Below, one piece after another: positions 53,471 through 63,701 of a stretch of DNA of 64,000 bases; position 1 is the first letter of the stretch; each line of letters begins with the position of its first letter. A program made the position numbers and the translations under genes. Source of the stretch: Craterostigma plantagineum (Eukaryota > Streptophyta > Magnoliopsida > Lamiales > Linderniaceae). The notes under the pieces are model-generated. The model was not told where the DNA came from, made no database searches, and saw nothing but the letters and a program-made list of their open reading frames with translations. The DNA lies in contig JAPQWV010000001.1 of assembly GCA_027422505.1 (NCBI GenBank), forward strand, positions 9,176,001 to 9,240,000. The letters are read 5' to 3'.

Positions 53471-56194
53471 TTGCAGGTCCGTCATGTGTGGTACTTAGAT
53501 TCAGGTTGCTCCTCACACATGACTGGAAACAAAGAGCTGTTGAGCAACTTCTCTGAAGGATTCCTCGGGAAGGTCTACTTCGGAAACGGTCAATCTGCAT
53601 CCATGCTAGGAACGGGTAATCTTATCCATGACAGGCTAACCATCAATGGAGTATCCTACGTCGAAGGACTGAGCTACAATCTATTCAGCATAGGTCGTTT
53701 CTGCGACAAAGGCTTCAAGGTGAACTTCGAGACCAACAAATGTAGTGTCACAGATATCAATGGAAGAGAGCTACTCACTGGACACAGGAAGACGAATCTT
53801 TACTCCATTGACCTCAAGACTGTCCGACCGACATGCCTTATTTCTCGAGCTTCTCTACATCAGAACGATCTCTGGCATCAGCGACTCTCTCACCTCAACT
53901 TCAAAGACCTGAACAAACTGCGATCAGAAAACTTGGTAAAAGGGCTTCCCTCGTTCAGATATCACAAAGAACATCTTTGCTCAGCGTGTGAAATGGGAAA
54001 GATAAGAAAGACCTCCCACCGGACCAAACACATAGCCTCAACTTCCAAACCTCTCGAACTCATTCATATGGATTTATGTGGACCCATGCGCACTCAGACC
54101 ATTAATGGGCGAAAGTATGTGTTAGTCATTGTGGATGATTTCTCACGCTACACATGGACTAAATTTCTAAGAACCAAGGATGAAACTCCAGGCCTAATCA
54201 TTGAGTTTATCAAAACCGCTCAAAACCTCTACCAACTAAGTGTACAAATCATCAGAACTGATAATGGGACAGAATTCAAGAATAGAAAACTCAGTGACTT
54301 TTATGCATCACTTGGAATCACCCAACAGTTCGCAGCAGCTAAAACACCTCAACAAAATGGGGTAGTTGAGCGCAAGAACAGAACCTTAGTTGAAGCAACT
54401 CGTACACTCCTCATTCACTCTGGATTACCTCACTTCTTGTGGGCCGAAGCAATGAATACAGCTTGTTACACTCAAAATCGTGGCTCACTTCACAAGAGGT
54501 TCAATAGGACACCCTATGAGTTGATAAATCGTAGAGTGCCAGACGTCTCATTCCTGAAAGTCTTTGGGTGCAAGTGCTATGTGGTAAATGATCGTGAAGA
54601 TAGAGGCAAACTTGACCCAAAAGCATTCGAAGGCATACTGGTGGGATATTCAACAACATCAAAAGCCTATCGCATATATCTCAAAGAGAAAAGATCTGTT
54701 ATGGAGAGCGTTAATGTAACGTTTGATGAAGTAGACCGAGTTGTTTCTGCACAAATCAGTCCAGAACCAGGACTTCTACGAGAATTGACGAAGGATCAAC
54801 CTAGCACTTCCACTGTGGGCGAAACCTCAAAAACAAATATGATAAGTGATATGGAACTCGATCTCTTATTTGAAGATATCTTCCCAAGGCCACTACCACA
54901 CATTGCTTCAACAACTTCTGCGGCACCAGAAAATATTGATCATGCGGAGTCTAACAATGACAATATACCTCCTACAATGGAAAATCTTCATCTTGATGAC
55001 GAAAGTGAATCCCCAACAGATACAGAGATCATATCCAGCTCAGGCGCTGAAACTCCACAGCCTTATGATACTACAATAGAAATCTCTTCAGAAGAGTCAG
55101 TAATTCCACAACCTGGAGAAGAAATAGAACATCAGGCTGATCAAGGTGGAGAAACAGTATACGATGCAAACACAGCTGGATCATCACAGCCTAGTACCAG
55201 AAAGTGGACTCGAGCCCACCCAAACTCACAAATAATTGGAGATCCCTCCACTGGAGTAACCACACGGGCATCAACGATGAACGAAAGCCTCTACTCCTGC
55301 TTTCTAAGTCAAAAGGAACCCAGTAAAGTAGCTGAAGCACTCACCGATCCGGACTGGATAATTGCCATGCAGGAGGAAATCAATCAGTTTGAGAGGTTGA
55401 AAGTTTGGAACCTAGTACCTAGACCAGCTGGGAAAACCATTATAGGGACTAAATGGGTGTTTAAAAACAAAAAGGACGAGCAAGGAGTTGTTATCCGGAA
55501 TAAAGCAAGGCAGGTGGCAAAAGGCTACAATCAACAAGAAGGAATTGATTATGATGAGACATATGCCCCAGTCGCAAGAATAGAAGCCATCAGGATATTC
55601 TTAGCTTTCGCTGCACACAAGAACTTCACAGTCTACCAGATGGATGTCAAAACTGCATTCCTCAACGGAATACTAAAAGAAGAAGTTTTTGTTTCCCAGC
55701 CTGAAGGTTTTGTGAATGAACAACTCCCAGACCATGTCTACAGACTCGATAAAGCTCTATATGGACTTAAACAAGCTCCCAGAGCCTGGTACGAGGTCCT
55801 CTCGGATTTTCTCATCTCATCAGGTTTCACAAAAGGGAAGATTGACACGACTCTTTTTATCAAAAAGGACGGCTCAGACATTATGCTAGTGCAGATCTAC
55901 GTTGACGACATCATATTCGGGTCAACAGACTCACGAATGTGCAGAAACTTTGGGGATCTAATGAAGCAGAAATTCGAAATGAGCATGATGGGCGAACTAA
56001 GTTTCTTCTTAGGACTTCAGGTTAAACAGCTTCACAATGGAATCTTCATAAGTCAATCCAAGTACATTCACGACAAACTCAAGAAGTACAACTTGGACAA
56101 CTCAAATACTGCCATGACTCCCATGTCTACCTCATGTAAACTTGACGCAGATTCCACAGGAAATCTGTTAACCAGACAACTTATCGAGGCATGA
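53471..56194 (+). pseudogene. pol: R9 pol: protease, integrase, reverse transcriptase (907 codons)
   Basis: Open frame after TTTTTTGCAG (ending 53476). Protease [14 protein letters not shown] near residue 8; gag-pre-integrase; zinc site WHQRLSHLN and CSACEMGK. Integrase catalytic Asp near 200 (HMDLCGPM), Asp near 264 (RTDNGTEF) and Glu near 299 (GVVERKNR). The acidic linker lies at about 430-580. Reverse transcriptase has [27 protein letters not shown] and [11 protein letters not shown] near residue 810. One base is wrong near 56168 ([10 protein letters not shown] replaces the [12 protein letters not shown] reading), so the frame ends before RNase H. Confidence 0.94.
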
Positions 56195-56844
56195 TAGGCT
56201 CTTTGCTCTATCTTACATCAAGTAGACCGGATATCATGTTCGCCACATGTCTCTGTGCACGTTTTCAAGCCGATCCAAAGGAATCTCACATGCTCGCGGT
56301 CAAGCGAATTTTCAAATATCTCAAGGGAACTCCGAATCTAGGTCTATGGTACCCAATGGAATCAAGCTTTGAACTCGTAGGATACACAGATGCTGATTAC
56401 GCAGGATGCAAGCTGGACAGAAAGAGCACTTCTGGAGCCGCTCAATTTCTCGGGGGTAAACTCGTAAGCTGGTCGTCTCGAAAGCAAAATTGTGTCTCAA
56501 CATCGACAGCAGAGGCAGAATATGTCGCTGCTGCGAGTTGCTGCTCACAAATTTTGTGGATGAGAACCCAGCTGCGAGATTTTGACATAACGTTAAATCA
56601 TATCCCAATTTTTAGTGATCCTAAAAGTGCTATAGCTATAACAAGTAATCCAGTACATCATTCACGCACAAAACATATAGACATTAGATATCACTTTATT
56701 AAGGAACATGTGGAACAAGGTACAATCGAAATGCATTTTGTCCACACCGATCTTCAACTTGCTGACTTATTTACTAAGGCATTGGATGAAAAGCGTTTCC
56801 AATTCTTGGTATCTAGGTTAGGCATGTTGAACCATAAGACATGA
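56191..56844 (+). pseudogene. pol: R9 pol, RNase H (217 codons)
   Basis: Continues pol after the frameshift: [80 protein letters not shown] (Pro where R1 has Gln and R7 Lys), [13 protein letters not shown] and LGMLNHKT. The domain looks whole; only the join to reverse transcriptase is broken. RNase H removes the RNA template during reverse transcription. Confidence 0.92.
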
Positions 56845-57630
56845 TCGATTGTCCCTACATGAACCTGATATTGTGTAAATAGATCATTTCAATTTTTTCT
56901 CTATATGTTATGAATGGTAAAAAGCCTACTATTATATCTAGGGGGAGACTAATAAAAATTTTATGCATGAATCTAGGGGGAGTCTTTCATTTTTATGCAC
57001 TAATTTAGGGGGAGTCATTATTAAATGGTTCGCACAAATACTTCACACAAGAAGTTTATGATTCCTCATCAAATTTAATTTATATAGTATCGTGAAACTC
57101 CTTAAGCTTCTATCAAAAATTAAAATTATTCAAATATTTCAAATATCACAATTATTTCTCGGCGAAACTGCATATCGATCGAAACCCTTTCAAATTGATT
57201 TGCCAATTGTACTAAACAAGTTTCGATCGAAACTAAGCTTTAACTCTTGATTTATTGGTTTCTTGGCAAAACTGACTTTCGCTCGAAACACGTTTCGATT
57301 GAAATTGCAATTTGATTTCATACCTTTATAATTTTATCGGCGAAACTGACTTTCGCTCGAAACACACTACGATTGAAATTGATTTTTAAATCCTTTGACA
57401 TTTCTCTCGGCGAAACTGACTTTCGCTCGAAACTTATTTCAATCGATCGAAATCAAAATTGACTCTTTACAATTGACTATTTAAACTCTTATTTAAATAG
57501 AGTTTCGCCCGAAACATTTCTTCTTCATCGATTCTCAAATTCACTCATAAACCCTCTCTGAAATCGCACACGAACTCATCACTGTCTCACTTTTTCTTTC
57601 TCGTTTACTGCAACTCCAAATTCCTCATTG
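56845..57630 (+). other. R9 post-pol region: three polypurine tracts, then TTTCG words and leader-like exon
   Basis: No gene. AGGGGGAG occurs at 56940, 56975 and 57007, spaced 35 and 32 bases. From 57150 to 57440 there are TTTCGCTCGAAA, CGATCGAAAC and CGGCGAAACTGAC words like those of the leader. A TATTTAAATA box at about 57489-57498 is followed by a CT-rich stretch (57540-57630) that looks like a 5' UTR of the aORF. Confidence 0.5.
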
Positions 57631-58391
57631 GTAAGGAAAAACGTTTAATCTACAGCTTTAAACTGATTTTTTTTCTCATTCGTGCAGTTTACGCATATTA
57701 GGGTTGCGTGTGTTCGCGCAAATCATTGTTTAAATGTGTTTTCACATCGCCTAGATTCGCTCGAAACTACTCTCTTGCTTCAATTTCACATTCCAATCGA
57801 TCGATTGTTACTGAAAATTTTTCTTATTTTGTGTTTTCAAATCGACGTTTTTCTAGGGTTTTACAACTTTCGATCGAAACAGGGCATTTCAATTTATCAC
57901 AGTTTCGATCGAAACAGAGCATTTCAATTTTTCACAGTTTCGATCGAAACTGACGACAAAATTGATTTCAATCGATCGACACCACTATTCAACAGTTTCG
58001 ATCGAAACTCAAGGCTCAATTGAATCGATTGATTCGTGACGATCGAAACTGAACTGATTTACACTTTCGCCGCACTTATTCAAATTAAATATGACTTTCG
58101 ATCGAAACTGGTTTATAATTTCACCTTCGCCGAATTTACCTTAATTGAACATCACTTTCGATCGAAACCACAATCCAAATTAAACCTATCGCACGATACA
58201 CATTAATGACCGAAACTCAAAATCAATTGAAATTGGCACTTTCGCCGCTAACTTAATCCAATTTCAATTGTTGCCGACTTTTTGCCAAAATTTTCTAAGT
58301 CCTAACATGCTTATCAACGAATTGCTCAACTTTTGTATGCTTTCTAAGTCACATGGTCGATTTCCACTAATCCACTGCTTTTATCTTGCAG
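57631..58391 (+). other. Putative 5'-UTR intron of R9 aORF
   Basis: Donor-like CATTG|GTAAGGAAA at 57631 and acceptor-like TTTTATCTTGCAG (ending 58391), ten bases before the aORF ATG, enclose 761 bases. A further acceptor-like TTCGTGCAG ends near 57688. Inside are many TTTCGATCGAAAC words and no credible gene. Splicing is inferred from the sites and from matching arrangements in R3, R5 and R7. Confidence 0.5.
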
Positions 58392-58401
58392 ATCGACCAC
58401 A

Positions 58402-58782
58402 ATGGTGAGACAAATTGACGAGATTTTCGCCTCTAAGGACTGGGCACAGAGGACACCCAATAACCATCAACTTGACTTCAATAATACCTCGTGCCCAGAT
58501 CCTATCATTATTAAAATCCTCGCAAACCACCCTCTACGAACCGCCCTAAACATCACCGAGGTAGTCCCTGAAGTGTATGTACAACAATTTTGGTCTACCC
58601 TTCAGAAACCAACGAATCACCCCACAATAACCACCCTTTGCGCAATAATCGACAACACCATAGTCGTTTTTACTCCAACCATTCTCCGTTCCATTCTCAA
58701 CCTACCACACTCACTCATATATGATTCTCCTCCATCTAATGACGTCCTAATCAGGGATTTCCTTTTCATGGGCCACAAACCT
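58402..58782 (+). pseudogene. R9 aORF, first 127 codons, cut by R10
   Basis: Starts at ATG 58402, just after the acceptor-like site. It has VRQIDEIFASKDWAQRTPNN, a FNNTSCPDPIIIKILANHP block, VYVQQFWSTLQ (the YLQQFW motif of R3, R5 and R7) and PTILRSILNLPHSLIYDSPP. It is then replaced after MGHKP by the R10 LTR. It is the amino-terminal domain of the aORF family. Nothing suggests a host gene. Confidence 0.85.
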
Positions 58783-59079
58783 TGTTAGGATATTTAATTA
58801 GTTGTGTCAATAGTTTAAGTCTTGGGATTAATTATGTAATTATCTTTAGCTTGGGCTTTGGACTAGATTGTAATTACTTTATTATTTGTGATTGGGCCTT
58901 AATATACCTAGGGTTAATGTGGTATATAAGGTTTTACCAACTCACTTTTGAAAGTAATCAAAGATCAAAAGGCTTACTCTTATTTTCACACACTACACAC
59001 ACTCAAAGGTGAGAAACTCTCCCTTTTCATTCCATTTAGCCATCTTTGATTCCTTGTTTGGTGCATTTCGGGACCAACA
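58783..59079 (+). repeat. R10 5' LTR (297 bp)
   Basis: tgttaggatatt to gggaccaaca; the PBS follows. TATATAA at 58923-58929 in GTGGTATATAAGG is the likely TATA box, so transcription would start about 30 bases downstream. Reverse complement of the R7 and R5 3' LTRs. Confidence 0.93.
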
Positions 59080-59081
59080 AG

Positions 59082-59093
59082 TGGTATCAGAGC
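59082..59093 (+). promoter_or_regulatory. R10 primer-binding site (initiator tRNA-Met)
   Basis: TGGTATCAGAGC two bases after the LTR; site of minus-strand DNA priming. Confidence 0.93.
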
Positions 59094-60765
59094 AAACGTG
59101 GATCGATCTTCGTTGATTTGAATCCAGTTTCGTTCGATTCCAAGCAAGATCAAAGGTGTTTTTGAGCAAAAAATAGGTTTCGGCATTTTGAGCTTGTTTT
59201 GGGGTATTGATGCTTCGTTTTTATGTTTAAAACCCTCCCCCAGATCAAGTCTATGCCTAAAATGTTTTTAGAACACTTTTGGATCAGTTTTAACGAGTTT
59301 GAGCGAGATTTAAGCAGAAAATTTTCAGAAAAGGACATCTCGGCCATTCTCTGTTTTTGGTCGATTTGACCCACTTTTTGTTGTTTTTAGCTCACAAATC
59401 GGTCGATTATGTGTTTAGGGAAGGATTTCTGAAGTTTAGGATCAAGTTTGAGTGATTTTGGTTGAGATTTGAGCAAGAACGGGACGTTTTTCTGGGAAAT
59501 CGCGTGAAAAGCAATGGAACAGTACTAACATGTTCTTGACCGCGAAACTTTGAGCTTGATCGTTCAAGTCCGCGAATTTTCCACGCCCGCGAAAGTCGAT
59601 CTCGAGAATTTTTAAGCCGCGAAACTTCTCTTTCACTACATTTTTCTCAATGACCTATGCCCAAAATCCGAGAAAGTTTAAATCCGCGAAAATTTTTTCT
59701 TAGGCCAAATTTTGTCTTCTCAACTTCATACTATATATAAAATCCGAGAATTTCCAAAACCGCGAAAATTTCTCTAAGATCCAATCTTTCTCAAGTTCAT
59801 ATTCTTTAAAAACTGAGAAATTTTACTAAGTCGAGAAATTAACAACCGAGAATTTTCAGAAAATCCATACCCTAGAAAGCTTATCCCGCGAATCTTTCTA
59901 AGCCGTGAATTTTTTTTTCTCAGCCAAGAATTTTCTGAAAATTTTTATATCCGAGAAATTTGTCTCAAGACCGCGAAAGTTTTTGAACTCAGTGAAAATT
60001 TTTTTCATCCGAGAAATTTTTTTTAAAGGCCGAGAAATTTTTGAAAGCCACGAAAATCTTTACATCCGAGAAAGTTTTCAAAGTTGAGAATTTTTGAAAT
60101 TTTACATCTGAGAATTCTTTTCCTTTGACTGAGAAAGTTCTGAAATTCACGAAAGTTTTCAATCCGAGAAATTTTCAAAGCCGAGAAAATTTATCTCATA
60201 GTTTTTTTTTACCCGCGAAATTTTCTTGTGAAATTTTAAAACTCTCAACTTAGAATTATTCCCACATGCGAAACTTTTAAAACCGAGAAATTTTTACTTG
60301 AGAATTTTCCTTCAGACTTTCTCTTTAAAACTCTCAAACACCGAAATTTCTCAACATCTAAATTCTCGGATAACACTTCATTTATCACGTCTCCTTGAGC
60401 TACGAATTTTTTCTTGTGTGTTAAGTCTTTTTCTCGTGATAAAAACGTCTTGGGTTAAACTTTTCTCAAACTTTTAAGATTTGATCCTTACACTTTAGTA
60501 CTATCTCCCTAAACCACTTTTGCGATAAAAATTTGTTTTGCTTTCCAAGTCTCAATTTAAATTTCTAGAACTTCTCCTAAATTTAAGATATATTTCTCTT
60601 TCATACATTATCGACCATCACACACGCTCACTTAGTTCTAAGAAATTCTCTAAACAATTTTATTCTCAAAACTCTACTCATTAAACTCGTATTTCTCATA
60701 TCGTTCGTTACTAACTTTCTTATCTACGCAAGATCAAAACCACGGACGATTCAACTGCACCAACC
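59094..60765 (+). other. R10 leader with CCGCGAAA and CCGAGAAATTT array
   Basis: 1.67 kb without a gene. From 59530 to 60350 it is a dense array of CCGCGAAAATTT, CCGAGAAATTT and GAGAATTTT words. These are the same words, in the same sense, that fill the putative aORF introns of R5 and R7 of this family. The gag ATG follows at 60766. Confidence 0.7.
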
Positions 60766-61791
60766 ATGTCTACCACGAATGACATCTCCATAGTGGGCTC
60801 CGACACCAGGCCTCCGATGCTGCGACAAGGCGACTACAGTATATGGACAAACCGCTTCCTCACGTTCATCAGGAACAAAGGCGCACCACTCTCTCAATAT
60901 CTTCTGGACTCCATCTTCAATGGCCCAGCACAGTTCTGGACAACTATCCCTGCACAGCCAGACGCAAACCCTCCCATGGATGAACGCCGCACTCCAAGAG
61001 GTCCCATCAATGAGGATGAACTGGCTCGCGTACAGGCCGACGAGACTGCCAAAGGTTACCTCTTCCAAGCTTTAGGAAACGAGGTCTACGGTCACGTTGA
61101 GTGCTGCACAACTGCTAAGGAGATATGGGATGAACTCGCAGAAATTATGGCAGGCACAACTGAAAGTGCTCAGGGGAGAAAATCTGCATGTCTCTCACAG
61201 TACGAACAATTCCAGGCCTATGAAGGAGAGGAACTGCGTGACACATACCTCCGATACTTGAAGGTCATCAATGAACTCAAGAAAGCCAGGATCTCGAGGG
61301 ACAAATTCGATATCAACAACCGCTTCCTTGGTAGCCTCAAACCACATTGGGGCAATGCAATCGTGATGATGATTCAGAGTAAGGACCTCTCCAACACTTC
61401 CATCCATGCTCTTTATGACAGTCTGTCTGCCTATGCTCCTTACGTGCAACCTCAGTCCACCAACACTCGAGTCGACCCACTGGCACTCCTCTCGAACAAA
61501 ACCAATGAACGATCTTCCACCATTAAGACCAAACAGAACAAAGGAAAGCTACCAGCTGTTGTATCTGACACCTCTTCAGGATCCGAAGCCGATACAGAAT
61601 CAGATGAAGATGTTCGTGATATACGCAAGCAACTGGCAATGCTCACCAAGTTGTCTCAAAGAAGATTGGGAAAAAATCCTCATCCTCCTCAAATCGCCAA
61701 AGAACCTATAGCGGCACCAAAAAGACGACTCCCTCGGAGGACACTAAGCCGACAAAGAAAGCAGAGGACTCCGCACCTCAAAAGTCCATGA
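60766..61791 (+). pseudogene. gag: R10 gag, amino-terminal domain (341 codons)
   Basis: ATG 60766 opens MSTTNDISIVGSDTRPPMLR and YSIWTNRFLTFIRNKG; then GPAQFWTTIPAQPDANPPMD, TAKEIWDELAEIMAGTTESA and AYEGEELRDTYLRYLKVINE. The last part matches the truncated R7 Gag almost residue for residue. After the acidic SSGSEADTESDEDVRD stretch the frame slips near 61655 (LTKLSQRR, where R7 has LTKMVTKK), giving a false tail. Confidence 0.9.
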
Positions 61792-62201
61792 AGTGCTTTC
61801 GGTGTGGAAAGACAGGACACTTTGCCAAAGAATGCCACGCCCCACGCGTGAAGGACTCCGGCTACTACGACCGTAAGGCCAGAATGACCCGCAAGGTGGA
61901 AAGTGGGAAAGTTCTACTCACCGAAGAAGCGGAATGGGTGAATGACACTTCAGAAGATGAGGAGCCTAAGGATGAAGATTGCTGCATGGCAAGGCTGATC
62001 GAACATGACGAGGACGAGGAGATGGGTCACACCGATGAAAACACAGCTAATACTCCTACCAACGCTACATCTGAGGTACGAATCTCACACCTAGATGATG
62101 TGTTTACTCACCGACATGCCATTAAGAAACCTACCGTAGACGCTAGGGATTATGATGAACTTAAGCTAAATTTGAAAACAACTATGCCTTACTTAGTCTA
62201 A
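61788..62201 (+). pseudogene. gag: R10 gag, zinc-knuckle region
   Basis: The frame of the intact zinc knuckle CFRCGKTGHFAKEC, followed by KVESGKVLLTEEAEWVNDTS and EEPKDEDCCMARLIEHDEDE. A base is lost near 62170 (LKLNLKTTMPYLV, where R7 has LRLKFENNYALIS), ending the frame. The ATG is not a true start. Confidence 0.87.
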
Positions 62202-62839
62202 AAGTAGAAGAACTTGCCTGTGCAAACGAACGTCTAATGGCCTCTGAAGCCTTAGTCAAACGTCTGCAAAGCAAGAACAAACAAAGTGAGACTAAGGTTA
62301 AGGAAACTACACTAGCCATTAGTTCATGTGAAACTTCTCGCCTCCTGACGGCCTCCCAATATGAACTGCTTACAAATGAAAGAGTTAGGCTATACCGCAA
62401 GGTGAAAGAACTTGAAGAACAACTTCACCTTAGAAATGAAAACTCTCGCATCCTATGCCTATTGAACCAACCAGCGGAAACAGAATTCTACGACGCACGA
62501 GGGGGGATCGGACTGTCTAGCAATTGCAATCCAACACCGCTAACAGTTAAAAGATATAACATGTGCAACACTGCATTCTTGCAAACAAGAAATGGTGCTC
62601 CCCCGCAGCTTAAGCCATTTGTGAGAGCATCCTCCGCTGCCATCTCAGAAGAAACAAGGGAACAGAACATCCATTGGGCAGAAATCGCGCTTGACTACAC
62701 AGAGTTGAACAATAGAAATAAGACTGAGGTATCCTCACTCTCGGAGGATGTCGAAACCTTACTCCCAAACAAAGAACAGGAAGATGCCTTTCAAGATGTG
62801 CTCTCTCGCACTTACATCCCAAGAAACTACTACTCATAG
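62202..62839 (+). pseudogene. gag: R10 gag, coiled-coil region
   Basis: Mainly the frame from 62237: MASEALVKRLQSKNKQSE, a helical RVRLYRKVKELEEQLHL and the AETEFYDARGGIGLSSNCNP block (one extra Gly compared with R7). It ends at a frameshift in RTYIPRNYYS near 62815, where R7 reads RTHVPKKLLLIAELER. Predicted Gag multimerisation region. Confidence 0.82.
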
Positions 62840-63698
62840 CAGAACTAGAACGACAACTAGAAGTAGAAAGGAAGGCCTTTGCAAAAGAGCGAGATGAGCT
62901 GCTTAGCAAAATCTACACACTAGAAAAATTTCCCAATACGAACTATCCCTCCACATCGAGTCAAGTACCCGACTCTCAAACATGTAAATGTGAGAGGACG
63001 GCGAAAATGACTCCTGAAGCTGACATATGTACACTAACTCTAGTATTCTTATGGATACAGGGAATGTGAGTTCGACGTCTCTGGAAGGCAGCTCGTATCA
63101 GACAAAGGCGAACCCACTCTTCGATGACAAGAAGAAAAGACCATCCTATATTCGTTCTTCCACTCTATGTACTGAATCCCAATGTCCTAAGGTCGTAGAC
63201 AATTATGTTGCCAAAACTCATCTTTCTTTTGCCAAGCTTATGTCTATGTGCTGCTGCAATGAATTTGTTCTCCCACGCTTCCATGAATACGAAACACATG
63301 AACACGCAACACTCCGACCACGCAAGCGAAGTTCATCTACGACATCCTTGAATTCGCCCATCTCGCCTAAACCTAAGGTCAAGCGAAAACGCCTCTCGCC
63401 GTCAAACGCAAACTCACCTACTGCTCGCAAGCCAAAGGCGACCAAAACCGAAGCGCGGAAACGACAACCACATTCCCCACACCATTTCATGTATAAGGCA
63501 CCACACATGCAAGCACAAGTTAGGAAAATATGGGTTAGAAAAACCATAATCCCGCCTAATCAAACAAACGACAAAGGGAAAGCTAAATTAGAAACAACAG
63601 AATCTGATTTAGAAACCATATTTCCCATTAAGCGCGTAAAAACTTTACATATATCACAAGAATGTCCCGTTCGAAAACGGGGTCCCAACGTTTGCTAA
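62840..63698 (+). pseudogene. gag: R10 gag, carboxy-terminal region
   Basis: The helix ELERQLEVERKAFAKERDELL lies out of frame at 62840-62930. After a small deletion near 63028 the frame 63027-63698 holds SSILMDTGNVSSTSLEGSS, CCCNEFVLPRFHEYETHEH, a basic RPRKRSSSTTSLNSPI, and the end CPVRKRGPNVC with TAA (63696-63698). Protease follows in the same frame. It matches R7 Gag through its end. Confidence 0.82.
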
Positions 63699-63701
63699 TG
63701 C

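Larger units (their letters stand above)
49250..58782 (+). mobile_element. R9: copia element (SIRE-like) with aORF start, inserted in R8 aORF
   Basis: 5' LTR, PBS, leader, gag, pol, post-pol region, putative intron and the start of the aORF on the plus strand. It begins inside R8's aORF after tggat (49245-49249, candidate target duplication) and is cut at 58782 by R10. A distinct family from R1 and R7 by LTR, but with the same gene order. Confidence 0.9.

Noticed and set aside
58402..58782. Host gene candidate with an intron and good splice sites
   Set aside because: The protein aligns by motif (QQFW, CPDPIIIKIL) with the aORFs of R3, R5 and R7 and sits downstream of R9 pol in the right order, so it belongs to the element.
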